From the NCBI GenBank assembly GCA_001544655.2, contig FCOD02000027.1, positions 18,408-82,407 of the forward strand: DNA of 64,000 nt, in the 5' to 3' direction. Origin of the DNA: Caballeronia turbans (GTDB taxonomy: Bacteria > Pseudomonadota > Gammaproteobacteria > Burkholderiales > Burkholderiaceae). Both the position numbers and the translations under genes were made by a program. The notes below the pieces were generated by a model. The model did not search any database and was not told where the DNA came from. It saw only the letters and a list, made by a program, of their open reading frames with translations. Of this stretch, positions 34,102-44,338 are shown piece after piece; positions within the stretch are counted from its first letter, which is position 1, and the number at the start of each line of letters is the position of its first letter.

Positions 34102-35025
34102 CTAGGCCGGTTGTTTGATACTCCAGAGATCGAGTAAAAGATCTTGCAGCATGGGCACGACCTGGTTTAACAACGGTCCGCGAGGTCGTTGAGCCGACGT
34201 CGCGATCCATAGCATTGTTTCCAAAGTCGGCGACCGAATGGGACGAACTGTGAAGTCATCTATCCGCCCGCTTGAGTGAACCGCTTTCAACGAAAGGATC
34301 GCATGCAGTTCCTCGCTACGTACAAGCGTTAGGATTGCAGGAATGCTCTCCACCTCGAGTTCGATTTGTGGTTTAAGCGATGCTTGGGCCATTGTTCCTT
34401 CGACTAGCATGCGAATGGAATGCGGCCTGCTCGGCATCACGAGAGTCTTTCTGGCCACTTCTGCCAGACTAATGTCGTCGGAAACAGAACGCTCTAGACA
34501 GTCTCGGTCACTGCGCCGAGATACCAAATGGAGCTGCTCACTGAGTACAGGCACAAGGTCCACGCCTATTGATGTAGGGACCGTGTAGACCACCGCGCAG
34601 TCAACGCGTCCGATAGTCAGCCACTCCAGGATGTTCGTAGACAAACCCTCTAGCACACAAAGCGTCGCGCCTGGAAAGTGTGAGCGGAAAGCGCGAACCA
34701 ACGGCGCCGTGAGCGCGTGACTGACGCTTGGCGGAAGCGCCACTACGAGCCGGCCGGTAAATGCTCCGCGGCCTTCCTCCATGTCAAGACGCGCTCGCTC
34801 GATCTGGGCGAGGACACTGCGGCCGTGCTCCAGGAACCGCTTGCCAGCCTCGGTCAAGGTCACTCCCCTCCCATTACGCTCAAGCAGCACCTGTCTGAAT
34901 TCGACCTCTAGCGCCCGCACATTCCGGCTGAGTACTGGCTGCGCAACCGACAGGAAGTTCGAAGCACGAGTGAAACTGCCCAACTCTGCTACATGGACAA
35001 AGAATTCAAGCTGCCGCAGCTCCAT
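34102..35025 (-). CDS. LysR-family regulator of the lig operon (probable)
   Basis: 307 aa. HTH in residues 1-60 (MELRQLEFFVHVAELGSFTR, then LSVAQPVLSRNVRALEVE) and effector domain from about 90. Divergently transcribed from ligI with a 111-base gap holding a 13-bp palindrome. Closest relative in the window is the LysR at 41655, with which it shares length and the N-terminal pattern. Protocatechuate 4,5-cleavage operons in other proteobacteria are controlled by LysR-type proteins; the inducer here is probably protocatechuate or a downstream intermediate (inference). Confidence 0.9.
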   Translation of the reverse strand: MELRQLEFFVHVAELGSFTRASNFLSVAQPVLSRNVRALEVEFRQVLLERNGRGVTLTEAGKRFLEHGRSVLAQIERARLDMEEGRGAFTGRLVVALPPSVSHALTAPLVRAFRSHFPGATLCVLEGLSTNILEWLTIGRVDCAVVYTVPTSIGVDLVPVLSEQLHLVSRRSDRDCLERSVSDDISLAEVARKTLVMPSRPHSIRMLVEGTMAQASLKPQIELEVESIPAILTLVRSEELHAILSLKAVHSSGRIDDFTVRPIRSPTLETMLWIATSAQRPRGPLLNQVVPMLQDLLLDLWSIKQPA

Positions 35026-35054
35026 ATCTCCCTCCCTACGAATTGCGTTTTAGA

Positions 35055-35067
35055 CATATCTGATATG
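35055..35067. promoter_or_regulatory. Perfect palindrome in the lysR-ligI intergenic region
   Basis: CATATCTGATATG is a perfect 13-bp palindrome 30 bases before the LysR start and about 70 before ligI. Position and symmetry fit a LysR binding site. Confidence 0.6.
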
Positions 35068-35136
35068 CCGGAGTTGTCATTGAAGAATGGCAGATAATGC
35101 CAAAGAATACAACCTAGATGACATAGGGAGACGACG

Positions 35137-36054
35137 ATGAGCGACCAATTCGCGAAGACGCCTGGCTGGTTGGATTGGCATGCCAACCCGTCCCGGCCCC
35201 AATTTAGGCTGCCGGAGGGCGCGGTCGATGCCCACTGTCATGTATTCGGTCCGCCAGATCGCTTCCCATACGCTCCGCAGCGCAAATACACCCCTTGCGA
35301 TGCGACTGCGGATCAGCTCTTCGCTTTGCGCGACCACTTGGGCTTTGCGCGCAATGTGATTGTCCAAGCGACGTGTCATGGGTCAGATAATCGTGCGCTG
35401 GTTGACGCCTGCGTCGCTGCGCAAGGCAAAGCACGCGGAGTCGCAACGGTCGAACGGGATATCAGCGACGAAGAGCTCGCAAAGCTACGCGCCGCAGGCA
35501 TACGCGGCGTCCGATTCAACTTCGTCAAACGCCTGGTTGACTTCACGCCTAGAGACGACTTGATGGCAATTGCGCAGCGTGTTGCCAAGCTGAACTGGCA
35601 CATCGTTGTCTACTTCGAGGCGGTGGATTTACCGGAGCTATGGGATTTCTTCACCGGGTTACCCACGGATGTGGTGATCGACCACATGGGGCGTCCGGAC
35701 GTTTCGAAAGGCGTCGACGGGGAAGAGTTCGAGTTGTTCGTGAAGTTCATGCACGAACATCCCAATGCATGGACCAAGGTCAGCTGCCCCGAAAGGCTTT
35801 CTGTGTCCGGAAAGCCGGCATTGGGTCGGGAGCGGCAACCCTACTCGGACGTCGTTCCATTTGCCAAGCGTCTCGTCGAGACGTTCCCTGACCGGGTTCT
35901 CTGGGGCACCGACTGGCCCCACCCCAATCTCAAAAATCACATGCCCGATGATGGCCTGCTCGTGGACTACATCCCACAGATTGCTACCACAGCAGAGCTA
36001 CAGCGTAAGTTGCTCGTCGACAATCCCACCCGTCTTTACTGGGGCAACGAATGA
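35137..36054 (+). CDS. ligI: 2-pyrone-4,6-dicarboxylate hydrolase
   Basis: 305 aa, amidohydrolase-2 family. AVDAHCHVFGP near residue 30 provides the HxH metal/active-site strand; VIVQATCHGSDN, VIDHMGRPDV and WGTDWPHPN (catalytic Asp) follow in LigI order. It hydrolyses 2-pyrone-4,6-dicarboxylate to 4-oxalomesaconate in the protocatechuate 4,5-cleavage route. AGGGAGACGACG precedes the ATG. First gene of the ligI-ligA-ligB-ligC operon; its stop overlaps the ligA start by 4 bases. Confidence 0.92.
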   Translation: MSDQFAKTPGWLDWHANPSRPQFRLPEGAVDAHCHVFGPPDRFPYAPQRKYTPCDATADQLFALRDHLGFARNVIVQATCHGSDNRALVDACVAAQGKARGVATVERDISDEELAKLRAAGIRGVRFNFVKRLVDFTPRDDLMAIAQRVAKLNWHIVVYFEAVDLPELWDFFTGLPTDVVIDHMGRPDVSKGVDGEEFELFVKFMHEHPNAWTKVSCPERLSVSGKPALGRERQPYSDVVPFAKRLVETFPDRVLWGTDWPHPNLKNHMPDDGLLVDYIPQIATTAELQRKLLVDNPTRLYWGNE

Positions 36055-36458
36055 AAACAGACACCGCTCGCGATTACCAGTTGATCCCCGGCACCTACGT
36101 GTTTGACGGGGCGCGTTGCCGCGCAGGATACGCATTGAACATGTTCTGCAAGTCGCTCGACCAGGAATCAAATCGAGCAGCGTTCCGCGCCGACGAGTCG
36201 GGGTATCTCGACACCTATAAATTAACCGACGACCAACGCCGCGCTGTGCTTGATCGAAATTGGCTAGAAATGTTGCGCTTAGGCGGGAACATTTATTACA
36301 CGTTTAAGCTCGCGATTTTTGATGGGCTGACTATGCAGCATGTAGGGGCCGCCATGTCAGCCAATGGAATGTCGGTGGAAGATTTCCGCGCAATGATGAC
36401 TGCCGGTGGCCGCCAGATCCAGGGCAATCGCAGTGTGGAGGAATGGAAACATGGCTAA
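36051..36458 (+). CDS. ligA: Protocatechuate 4,5-dioxygenase alpha subunit
   Basis: 135 aa, the small helical LigA subunit that caps the active site of the extradiol dioxygenase. Recognised from YALNMFCKSLDQESNRAAF, LTDDQRRAVLDRNWLEML, and GGNIYYTFKLA. Length close to the 139 aa of LigA. It overlaps ligI by 4 and ligB by 8 bases, so subunits are translationally coupled and made in equal amounts. Confidence 0.93.
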   Translation: MKTDTARDYQLIPGTYVFDGARCRAGYALNMFCKSLDQESNRAAFRADESGYLDTYKLTDDQRRAVLDRNWLEMLRLGGNIYYTFKLAIFDGLTMQHVGAAMSANGMSVEDFRAMMTAGGRQIQGNRSVEEWKHG

Positions 36459-37293
36459 ATTCGTCGGCGGTATCGCGACTTCACACGTGCCCTCAATCGG
36501 CGCCGCAATTGATCATCAAAAAACTCAGGAACCGTACTGGAAGCCGTTATTCGATGGTGTGGACCCGGCACGCGAATGGATTCGTAACGTCCAGCCTGAT
36601 GTGGTTATTGTGGTCTATAACGATCACGCGTCGCGGTTCGGGCTCGACCTGACTCCTACGTTTGCCATCGGCGTAGCAGAACAGTTCCCGCCGCATGACG
36701 AAGGGTACGGGCCGCGGCCAGTACCTTCTTGCGAAGGCGACCCCGACCTCGCATGGCACATAACCGAGTCCCTAGTATTGAATGATGAATTCGATGTGGC
36801 GATGGTTGGCGACATGACAGTGGACCACGGCCTTACTGTGCCGCTATCTCTGATGTTCGGCCAAACGGAGCGATGGCCGTGCAAAGTAATTCCGTTATGT
36901 GTAAATGTAATTCAGTATCCTCAACCCACGGCACTACGTTGTTTGAAGCTTGGACAGGCGCTGCGCCGGGCGATCGATTCCTACGGACCGGATGTCAAGG
37001 TTGCCATTTTTGGAACGGGCGGCATGTCCCATCAGCTTCAGGGCGAACGCGCCGGCCTTATTAATCGCGCCTACGACGAGATGTGGCTCGATGGGATGTA
37101 TAGCGATCCTTCATCCCTCGCGAAAATTGGGCATACCGAACTGTTACGCGAAGCCGGATCGGAAGGCCTAGAGATTATCATGTGGCTTGTCATGCGCGGC
37201 GCACTCAGTGAGCGGGTCCGTCAAGTCTATCGCTTCTACCATGTGCCGGCGTCAAATACCGCTTTTGGCCTGCTAGTGTTCGAGGATGCCTGA
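36451..37293 (+). CDS. ligB: Protocatechuate 4,5-dioxygenase beta subunit
   Basis: 280 aa from MAKFVGGIATSHVPSIG; GTGGAGGA inside the end of ligA serves as ribosome-binding site. Class III extradiol dioxygenase: Fe(II) ligands expected at His12 (TSHVPSIG), a second His in YNDHASRFG, and a Glu late in the sequence; MVGDMTVDHGLTVPLSLMFG and GTGGMSHQL are family hallmarks. With LigA it opens protocatechuate between C4 and C5 to 4-carboxy-2-hydroxymuconate-6-semialdehyde. Ends one base into the ligC start. Confidence 0.93.
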   Translation: MAKFVGGIATSHVPSIGAAIDHQKTQEPYWKPLFDGVDPAREWIRNVQPDVVIVVYNDHASRFGLDLTPTFAIGVAEQFPPHDEGYGPRPVPSCEGDPDLAWHITESLVLNDEFDVAMVGDMTVDHGLTVPLSLMFGQTERWPCKVIPLCVNVIQYPQPTALRCLKLGQALRRAIDSYGPDVKVAIFGTGGMSHQLQGERAGLINRAYDEMWLDGMYSDPSSLAKIGHTELLREAGSEGLEIIMWLVMRGALSERVRQVYRFYHVPASNTAFGLLVFEDA

Positions 37294-38243
37294 TGAAACC
37301 GCTAAAGGTAGCAGTGGTGGGCGCCGGTGCTATCGGAATTCAGCACCTCGATTCGCTTTCCGAATCCACAGATGTCGAAATAATCTCCTTGGTGGACAAT
37401 GAAACTGAAAAGACACGCGCTATTGCCAGCCGTTACCCCATCAAACAAATTGACCGGGAATTAGATGACGTTTTAAAGCTTTCAGAGATAGAAGCGGTAA
37501 TACTGTGTACACCAACACCGCGACATGCCGAGCAAGCGATCGCATGCTTGCAAGCGGGAAAACATGTGCTGGTCGAAATTCCCTTGGCGCAATCTCTAGC
37601 CGACGCTGAAACAGTGGCGTTATGGCAGCAGCGCACTGGACTGATCGCCATGTGTGCACATACCCGACGGTTCAACGCGGGCCACAACTGGTTGCATGAC
37701 CGCATCGTTGCCGGGCAATTCTCGCTCCGTCAGTTGGACGTCCAAACGCATTTCCTCCGTCGCTCGAATACGAATATCTTCGGCGAGCCGCGAAGCTGGA
37801 CAGATCATCTACTCTGGCATCACGCCGCTCACACCGTTGACCTGTTTCAATACCAGACCGGTGAGGACGTGATTGAAGCGAACATGCTGCAAGGACCGAT
37901 CGATCCAGCGCTAAAGATCGCGCTTGACATGTCGATTCAACTGAAAAGCACGAGTGGTGCGTTGTGTACTTTATCCCTGAGTTTCAACAACGCCGGGCCG
38001 CAGGGGTCCACGTTTCGTTATATTGGCGATGGCGTTACATTCATCGCGCGCAATGACGCTTTGACCGACGGAAACGGGAACAAAATCGAGATCGATCATG
38101 AGAATTCGATTCTAAATGGGATTGCGCGGCAAGATCGTGAGTTTCTCAGTGCAATTCGAGAATCTCGAATGCCAAACGCAAGCGTTGCGGGCGTGCTGCC
38201 ATGTTATCGCATGCTACAGAGGCTCGAAAAGACGCTTATATGA
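37293..38243 (+). CDS. ligC: 4-carboxy-2-hydroxymuconate-6-semialdehyde dehydrogenase
   Basis: 316 aa, Gfo/Idh/MocA-type oxidoreductase of the length of LigC (315). N-terminal Rossmann motif VAVVGAGAIGIQH, then GKHVLVEIPLAQS, and a C-terminal beta-sheet domain; MCAHTRRFNAGHNWLH is typical for LigC. Using NADP it converts the LigAB product (as its hemiacetal) to 2-pyrone-4,6-dicarboxylate, the LigI substrate. Start overlaps the last base of ligB. Last gene of this operon; about 400 bases without genes follow. Confidence 0.92.
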   Translation: MKPLKVAVVGAGAIGIQHLDSLSESTDVEIISLVDNETEKTRAIASRYPIKQIDRELDDVLKLSEIEAVILCTPTPRHAEQAIACLQAGKHVLVEIPLAQSLADAETVALWQQRTGLIAMCAHTRRFNAGHNWLHDRIVAGQFSLRQLDVQTHFLRRSNTNIFGEPRSWTDHLLWHHAAHTVDLFQYQTGEDVIEANMLQGPIDPALKIALDMSIQLKSTSGALCTLSLSFNNAGPQGSTFRYIGDGVTFIARNDALTDGNGNKIEIDHENSILNGIARQDREFLSAIRESRMPNASVAGVLPCYRMLQRLEKTLI

Positions 38244-38641
38244 GGTCGGCGATATCGAGCTGGCAGTCAACTAAATATTTATCTCGTTGACAACGCAGCG
38301 CGTCGGAAAAATGGACTTTCGTTCCCGGAGGTCAATAAGCGACGTTTAAGCTGACAAACTAAAATCATGGAGACAACATTGTGCAACATTCAATCACCCT
38401 CACCTGCCACTTAATTATCCACGCCCCTCGGCCCACTGCCTCTGCGATGAAAATGGCAGAAGAAACGGCGTGAGGCAGTGCAATTGAGGTCTGACATGCG
38501 CGTAGTCTGTTCAAAGGCCCACGGCTGATCGGGTTCGGTCAAGTCTTTGCGGTCGCCCGCACGCCATATTTAGATTATTCCGCTTGGTCATACGCAGAAT
38601 GATGACCCGGAAAGACGGCTCCTCTCTATAGGATTCAGGAA
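38244..38641 (+). other. Intergenic region before the porin
   Basis: No gene seen in about 400 bases. TTGACA at about 38286 could be a -35 element, but a convincing -10 at 17 bases is lacking. It must hold the porin promoter and the end of the lig operon; no strong terminator hairpin is seen. Confidence 0.35.
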
Positions 38642-39811
38642 ATGAACAGTACTGTAAGAGCGACGCTAGCTGTCGCCATGCTACTAGTGTCCCTCTGCGC
38701 CCGCGCGCAAGGCTCGGTGACCCTCTACGGCGTTCTTGACGTTGGCGTGGACTGGGAAAATAAAGCCGCGACTGCGCCTGGGCAAACTGCGGCTTCTGGT
38801 TCTGCCGTCCGGATGACATCAATCTCGGCTGCATTGCCGTCACGTTGGGGATTGCGCGGCAAAGAAGAGCTTGGCGGAGGATTTAATGCCATTTTCGAAT
38901 TGGAAAATGGCTTTGCGCCGAATACCGGTGGCCTCCAACAAGGAAATCGTCTGTTCGGACGATCCGCATGGGTGGGACTCGAAACGCCCTATGGGACCTT
39001 TCGTGCGGGTCGTCAAATTAACATGACGTACATTGCCTTGTTAAGGTCGACAGTCATCGGGCCGGCTCTTTATTCGTTGGCGTCGCTAGACCCGTATCTC
39101 CCGAGCGCGCGTTCAGATAACGCGCTGAGTTATCTGGCCGAATTCCGACATTTCGTGTTAGGGGGCACGTATAGTTCGGGTCGTGATGCGGCGGTAGCCA
39201 CAGGAAGCGCCGCGGTCAACGGAGGCGCGGCGTATAACCCCGGAGCAACGAATTGTCCCGGTAACGTTGCAGGTAGTCCGACATCGTGCAGGCAAATAAC
39301 GGCGCTCGCCGGTTACTGGGGCCCGCAGTTTGGCTTGCAGTTCGTCTATGACGACCTACGCGGTGGACCTGGTTTGTTGCCCGGGAGCGTTTCATTCGAT
39401 CCATCTATGCCGCTGCTCCTCACTAATTCGCATCAGAAGACAACTCGTTACATGGTCAGTGGATACGTGCAACTCGCGGCTGTCGCATTGCGTGGCGGCA
39501 TGATTCACCGGAAGACTACGACTGCGACCGATTATCAGACAAACATCTTCTACGGAGGCGCATCGTACATGCCGGCTCCAGACATTGAGTTGGCCGGTGA
39601 AGTGTCCAGAATTACGACGACGGATCAGAAGAACGCTAACATGTACGTCATGCGCGCGACGTACCTCTTATCAAAACGAACGTCGGTCTATACCATGCTC
39701 GGCTTTATGCAGAACAACAGCCGCGCGTCTTATTCCGTCGGTGCGGGCTACTTCACGGTCGCCGGAGCCAAACAAACCGGCGTGCTTTTGGGCCTTCAAG
39801 AGAAATTCTAG
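38642..39811 (+). CDS. Trimeric outer-membrane porin (Burkholderia type)
   Basis: 389 aa. Signal peptide about 1-22 ([11 protein letters not shown]), then the hallmark [15 protein letters not shown] strand and [20 protein letters not shown], alternating beta strands throughout, and a C-terminal aromatic residue (GLQEKF) for Bam recognition. Forms a 16-stranded trimeric channel. AGGAA stands just before the ATG. Located between lig genes and a dicarboxylate-type carrier, so it probably admits the aromatic substrate. Confidence 0.92.
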   Translation: MNSTVRATLAVAMLLVSLCARAQGSVTLYGVLDVGVDWENKAATAPGQTAASGSAVRMTSISAALPSRWGLRGKEELGGGFNAIFELENGFAPNTGGLQQGNRLFGRSAWVGLETPYGTFRAGRQINMTYIALLRSTVIGPALYSLASLDPYLPSARSDNALSYLAEFRHFVLGGTYSSGRDAAVATGSAAVNGGAAYNPGATNCPGNVAGSPTSCRQITALAGYWGPQFGLQFVYDDLRGGPGLLPGSVSFDPSMPLLLTNSHQKTTRYMVSGYVQLAAVALRGGMIHRKTTTATDYQTNIFYGGASYMPAPDIELAGEVSRITTTDQKNANMYVMRATYLLSKRTSVYTMLGFMQNNSRASYSVGAGYFTVAGAKQTGVLLGLQEKF

Positions 39812-39986
39812 ATTCAAGCCAACCCGTGGGCGAAACAGACATGAAGCTATTTCTCGTCCACTCGCCCGCGGGTGCCTGTTGCCGGCTTTCGACACCTACT
39901 TTTTGTGCCACCACGCCCTCGGAGATCGGCGGCCTGGAGATGATGAAGACGCACGGAACATTCGCGTTGCCGCCGGGAGAAGCAGC

Positions 39987-41288
39987 ATGAACAATGCAGC
40001 CACCATGACCTCAGGGGCGCACCGCCAAAAGAAGCCTTTTTATCGAGCACTCTATTTTCATGTGCTCGTTGCCATTCTGCTAGGCATCTTACTCGGTCAC
40101 TTCGCGCCGTCGATCGCGGTGAAAATGAAGCCGCTCGGCGATGCATTCATTAAGCTGGTCAAGATGGTGATCGGGCCTATCATCTTCTGTACGGTTGTGG
40201 TCGGCATAGCCGGCATGGGCGATATGAAGAAAGTGGGACGCGTCGGCGGCAAGGCATTACTATATTTCGAGATCGTATCGACGTTATCGCTTGTTGTCGG
40301 ACTTGTCGCAGGTCATCTTTTCAAGCCGGGCAGCGGCTTCAACCTGAAGCCGGGAATGATCGATAGCAGGGAGCTGAGCGCTTATACGACAGCCGCGCAA
40401 GCGCAGAACACCGTTGACTTCCTGCTACATCTGATTCCTGACACTGTCGTCAGCGCGTTTGTAACCGGCAATGTGCTGCAGATACTGCTGATCTCCGTGC
40501 TGTTCGGAGCATCGCTGGCAGCGCTCGGGGAACGAGGTAAGCCGTTGCTTGAGCTAATCGACAAGACTGCGCACACCTTCTTCGGCGTTGTGCACATCAT
40601 CATGAAGGTGGCCGCGATTGGGGCCTTCGGCTCGATCGCCTTCACTATCGGCACGTTCGGGGTCGACGCCGTGATCCCCTTGCTCAAGCTTATCGGTGCG
40701 TTCTATATGACGCTCGCCGCGTTCGTGCTTGTCGTGCTGGGCGCGATCTCCCGCATGCTCGGTGTCAATATCGTGCGATTCATGGGCTATATCCGCGAGG
40801 AAATCCTCATCGTGCTCGGCACGAGTTCGTCTGAAGCGGCCCTGCCACAAATGCTGGATAAACTGGAACTCATCGGCTGCTCGAAGTCAGTCGTCGGCCT
40901 CGTGATTCCAGCAGGCTACTCGTTCAACCTTGACGGCACCAATATCTACCTCTCGATGGCCGTGCTGTTCATCGCTCAGACGTTCAACGTAGAACTAACT
41001 CTGACGCAGCAACTCACGCTTGTCGGCGTCGCGATGCTCACGTCTAAGGGTGCAAGCGGCATCGCGGGCGCGGCGTTCGTCATGTTGACCTCTACCCTGC
41101 TCGTGTTTCCGGTGATTCCAGTATCGGGGATGGTGCTGATCCTCGGCATTCATCGCTTCATGGGTACGGGCTTGGCGATTGTGAATACGATCGGCAACGG
41201 CGTGGCCACGCTCGTCATCGCTGCCTGGGAGGAAGAACTCGACCGCTCGATGATGGGAGCGGTGATGTCGCGGCAGCGCGCCGAGTAG
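39987..41288 (+). CDS. dctA: DctA-type dicarboxylate/aromatic acid:cation symporter
   Basis: 433 aa, normal DctA length, from the ATG after CGGGAGA. Family marks: [50 protein letters not shown] (hairpin loop), [15 protein letters not shown] and [16 protein letters not shown]. It imports C4-dicarboxylates with cations. Its place between the porin and the Rieske oxygenase suggests uptake of an aromatic acid or of pathway organic acids; orotate and other planar carboxylates are known DctA substrates. Confidence 0.92.
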   Translation: MNNAATMTSGAHRQKKPFYRALYFHVLVAILLGILLGHFAPSIAVKMKPLGDAFIKLVKMVIGPIIFCTVVVGIAGMGDMKKVGRVGGKALLYFEIVSTLSLVVGLVAGHLFKPGSGFNLKPGMIDSRELSAYTTAAQAQNTVDFLLHLIPDTVVSAFVTGNVLQILLISVLFGASLAALGERGKPLLELIDKTAHTFFGVVHIIMKVAAIGAFGSIAFTIGTFGVDAVIPLLKLIGAFYMTLAAFVLVVLGAISRMLGVNIVRFMGYIREEILIVLGTSSSEAALPQMLDKLELIGCSKSVVGLVIPAGYSFNLDGTNIYLSMAVLFIAQTFNVELTLTQQLTLVGVAMLTSKGASGIAGAAFVMLTSTLLVFPVIPVSGMVLILGIHRFMGTGLAIVNTIGNGVATLVIAAWEEELDRSMMGAVMSRQRAE

Positions 41289-41654
41289 TTCGCACCTTCC
41301 TTGCCTAGGTTCGTGCTTCTCTCCCGCGGCGCTGCCCGTCGGACCGGTTTGCCGCCGCTTTGACTTCGGGACTGAAACACGATTAATGATCTACCGATCA
41401 GTGGCAGGAAGGGGCATAGGGGACGCGACGGCCTACAGCCTAGGCGCAACGGCCATCGATAAGTCCGCCCGCCTCAGAGCAGCGTGCACAGCCCGGTATT
41501 ATGTCGGTGAATCCGCAAACCGGAGCATCGCGGTCGCGGCCTACAACGCCACCCGCATGAAGATCCGTGGCGCCACGAATACAGCAAAACAGCTAACAAG
41601 CACGCCGAGAACTGGCCCGCATATAGATGCGCTACGGTTATCGAGTGCTCTACG

Positions 41655-42599
41655 TCAAGCATCGATGCTTCTTTCAACGTTAGCGTGGAACACAGCAAGT
41701 TGCTGACGGACAACCTCGCTGATGAGCGAGGTACTTTGTTCAATAAGCGCGTCATCGAGCGTACGAACGGGTCTTACGACCGAGAGGCTGCACCGCAGTG
41801 CTGCGGGTTTGCCTATGCGATGCAGTGTCAGTTCAGGATTTCCAATGCACGAGTGAACTCCGCTCAAAGGAATTACAGAACTTCCGTAGCCCCTTTGAAC
41901 TAGATCGAGAATTGCGGAGAGATTTTCGATCTCGTGCGCGACTTTCGGCTCCAGGCCAACCGCTGCCATTGCAGTCGCTAGCGCCACGTGTATTACATTC
42001 GTGTTTCCTGCAGTTACGAGCGGCAAGCCAGAGATGTCCGCAAGGGCAAGCGTGCGGGGTGGCGCCTTTCCGTTATCGCCCGCCGCCCGTCCCGACACGA
42101 GGTAGAGATCCTCCTCACAAATTAGACGCATTTCGACCAGATCGCTGGGCGGCTGGTTGTATACGACCGAGCAGTCGAGTTTCCCGGTTTCCACCATATT
42201 AACCAGATTGGCCGACAGGCCGTCAACAGTACGCAGGGTGACCGCGGGGAGCCGCTCACGGAACGCGTCGATAAGTGGAACAACCGACGTGCGCGCCAAG
42301 CTCGGCGGCAGTCCCAGCACCAGCGTCCCCTGCACCGGACCTTCGTCTCCCCTAACGGCGCGAGTCGCCGCAGCAATTTGCCGAAGAATGATCGGCACGT
42401 GTGCCAAGAGCCGCTGGCCAGCATCGGTCAGCACAAGGCCGCGACCGTTGCGTTTGAATAGCACCGTTCCGAGCTCGGCCTCGAGTTGTGCAACCTGACG
42501 GCTCAACGCTGCCTGGGTGAGCCCTAAAAGCGAGGCCGCCCGCGTCAAATTTCCGACCTCTGCGATGCGCGAGAAGTTGTGGAGTTGCCTGATTTCCAT
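41655..42599 (-). CDS. LysR-family regulator of the oxygenase cluster (probable)
   Basis: 314 aa, paralogue of the regulator at 34102 (both begin MExRQLxxF and have similar DNA-binding helices; here LLGLTQAALSRQVAQLEAEL). Effector domain from about 95 with DGLSANLVNMVETGKLDCSVVY. Divergent to the small membrane gene and the Rieske oxygenase; a GTTAT/ATAAC palindrome lies just upstream. Probably senses the oxygenase substrate or protocatechuate. The region 41289-41654 holds no recognised gene. Confidence 0.9.
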   Translation of the reverse strand: MEIRQLHNFSRIAEVGNLTRAASLLGLTQAALSRQVAQLEAELGTVLFKRNGRGLVLTDAGQRLLAHVPIILRQIAAATRAVRGDEGPVQGTLVLGLPPSLARTSVVPLIDAFRERLPAVTLRTVDGLSANLVNMVETGKLDCSVVYNQPPSDLVEMRLICEEDLYLVSGRAAGDNGKAPPRTLALADISGLPLVTAGNTNVIHVALATAMAAVGLEPKVAHEIENLSAILDLVQRGYGSSVIPLSGVHSCIGNPELTLHRIGKPAALRCSLSVVRPVRTLDDALIEQSTSLISEVVRQQLAVFHANVERSIDA

Positions 42600-42613
42600 G
42601 CTCGTGTACCCCC

Positions 42614-42627
42614 GTTATCTGCATAAC
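42614..42627. promoter_or_regulatory. Palindrome upstream of the second lig-region LysR
   Basis: GTTATCTGCATAAC (GTTAT/ATAAC, 4-base centre) lies 15 bases before the LysR start; TATGCCGAA follows nearby, resembling TATGCCGGA beside the palindrome at 35055. Likely a LysR operator. Confidence 0.55.
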
Positions 42628-42704
42628 AGCTATGCCGAATTTCCGGTTTTAAACCGTCTGATATCGATATATCTTAACACTCATGAACTCAGGGCGGTAA
42701 CGAC

Positions 42705-42956
42705 ATGCGACGTTTATTTGAGGTGTGGCAGCACAGCGACGCCGTAATCAGGAGAGGCCTTCTTGGTTCGTTTTTAACGTGTCTAGTCGGCACTTTTTTG
42801 AACGCGATCTTTGATACAGACGTGCACGCCCTTGAAGCCGCCACGTTTGTAAGGCGACTTTCACTCGGTTACCTCGGCGCAGCAGCTGTCGTTGTCGTTG
42901 CCTTCCCCTTCTTGGCAAACCGTCGTCGGCCAGTTTCCGACGACAGCCAATACTGA
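42705..42956 (+). CDS. Small two-span membrane protein, 83 aa
   Basis: MRRLFEVWQHSDAVIRRGLL leads into a hydrophobic segment (about 18-35), then a short loop and a second segment (about 54-72, LGYLGAAAVVVVAFPFLA), and a basic-acidic tail. Its position 53 bases before the Rieske oxygenase, same strand, suggests co-transcription. No family recognised; it might assist transport. Confidence 0.55.
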   Translation: MRRLFEVWQHSDAVIRRGLLGSFLTCLVGTFLNAIFDTDVHALEAATFVRRLSLGYLGAAAVVVVAFPFLANRRRPVSDDSQY

Positions 42957-43009
42957 CGCATTCGTCCGCCTATACGGACTGAAGTGCAAACCCACATAGG
43001 AGACACTGC

Positions 43010-44338
43010 ATGGAAACCCCGACGCAGCCGATCGTCGTAAAACCGCGCCCGCGAGGCGCTGATCGTTATCAGTATCTGACACAGACCAATGCCGGGACTC
43101 CCGCAGGTGAACTCCTTAGGCGTTATTGGCAGCCGGTGGCGACCAGCGACTCACTGCCTAAAGACGGAGCGCCACAACCGATTCGCATTATGGGCGAAGA
43201 CCTCGTTCTGTTCCGTGACGACAAAGGCAAAGTTGGTCTGATTGACCGAAAGTGCGCTCACCGCTGCACAGATCTCGCGTTGGGCCGCATTGAAGACGGC
43301 GGGATTCGCTGCCCTTATCATGGCTGGCTGTTCGATGTGAACGGGCGGTGCCTCGATCAACCGGCCGAGGCGTCGCCGACCGCCAAAGACCGCATCCGAA
43401 TGAAATCGTATCCGATTCATGAGGCCGGAGGAGCGTTCTGGGCTTATATGGGTCCCGGCGAGGCACCGCTTTTCCCAAACTATCCGGCGCTCGCAGGTGG
43501 CGACGAATTTCGCTACACGACGCGCTGGTTTGGCGACTGCAACTGGATGCAGGCCAGCGAGGGCAACATCGACCCAGTCCACACATCCTATTTGCACCAG
43601 TTGGAGCTGACTAGCTCCGACATGCAAGCGCGTTGGGGCGTATTTGCCAACCAGGCCCGGCCCGAACTTGCCGTCGAAGATACACGCTTTGGAGTGAGGC
43701 TTTACACGCTCCGCAAGATTGATGGGACCGATCGCTCATCAATTCGCATCACAAACTTTGTAATGCCCAATGCTTGCGCCGTGGGCGGCTTTGAGGGCTA
43801 CCTCGGCGAGGGCGGACTCACGATGCTCTGGGATGTGCCCATCGATGACGAACATCACTGGCGCTGGGAATTTATCTTTCATCGAAGCGGCCAACTCGAC
43901 AAGGCAGCGCTTGCTAAGCAATACGAATCCGAGAAAGCTGAAGGTGACCGCATGCGGCGGGACAAACACGATCTGTATTCCCAAGATCGTGACTCGATGA
44001 AGAGGGAGGCGTATCTGGGCCTTGGTGAATGCTTTTCTGTCCACGATATTGCGATCACTCAGTCGCAAGGAACGATTCACGATCAGACAGGGGAGCACCT
44101 CTCTTCCTCTGATATCGCCATCATGCGAGCCCGACGCATGCTCGACGAAGGTGCAAAAGATGTGGCGGAGGGTCGCGATCCGAGAGGTGTCGTGCGCGCT
44201 GAATCCGATAATCAGTTCACCGATCTGGTCGTGGTCACGGGCGAGATCGAGTCGACTGAATCAAAAGAGATGTTCTGCGCACGTTACGCAAGTGATCCAA
44301 CGCTCTTTGCTCTGAACAACAAGGGCGTCACCGAATAG
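43010..44338 (+). CDS. Rieske non-haem iron oxygenase, large subunit (phthalate 4,5-dioxygenase-like)
   Basis: 442 aa. Rieske cluster ligands C82-x-H84 and C101-x2-H104 (CAHRCTDLALGR, CPYHGWLF). Mononuclear iron site EGNIDPVHTSYLH with Asp188 bridging and His191/His196. Length and sequence style match the alpha-only oxygenases of the phthalate 4,5-dioxygenase, chlorobenzoate dioxygenase, phenoxybenzoate dioxygenase and toluenesulfonate/O-demethylase group. AGGAGAC precedes the ATG. No dihydrodiol dehydrogenase or decarboxylase gene is nearby, so a reaction giving protocatechuate directly (O-demethylation or ether cleavage) is favoured. Confidence 0.88.
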   Translation: METPTQPIVVKPRPRGADRYQYLTQTNAGTPAGELLRRYWQPVATSDSLPKDGAPQPIRIMGEDLVLFRDDKGKVGLIDRKCAHRCTDLALGRIEDGGIRCPYHGWLFDVNGRCLDQPAEASPTAKDRIRMKSYPIHEAGGAFWAYMGPGEAPLFPNYPALAGGDEFRYTTRWFGDCNWMQASEGNIDPVHTSYLHQLELTSSDMQARWGVFANQARPELAVEDTRFGVRLYTLRKIDGTDRSSIRITNFVMPNACAVGGFEGYLGEGGLTMLWDVPIDDEHHWRWEFIFHRSGQLDKAALAKQYESEKAEGDRMRRDKHDLYSQDRDSMKREAYLGLGECFSVHDIAITQSQGTIHDQTGEHLSSSDIAIMRARRMLDEGAKDVAEGRDPRGVVRAESDNQFTDLVVVTGEIESTESKEMFCARYASDPTLFALNNKGVTE

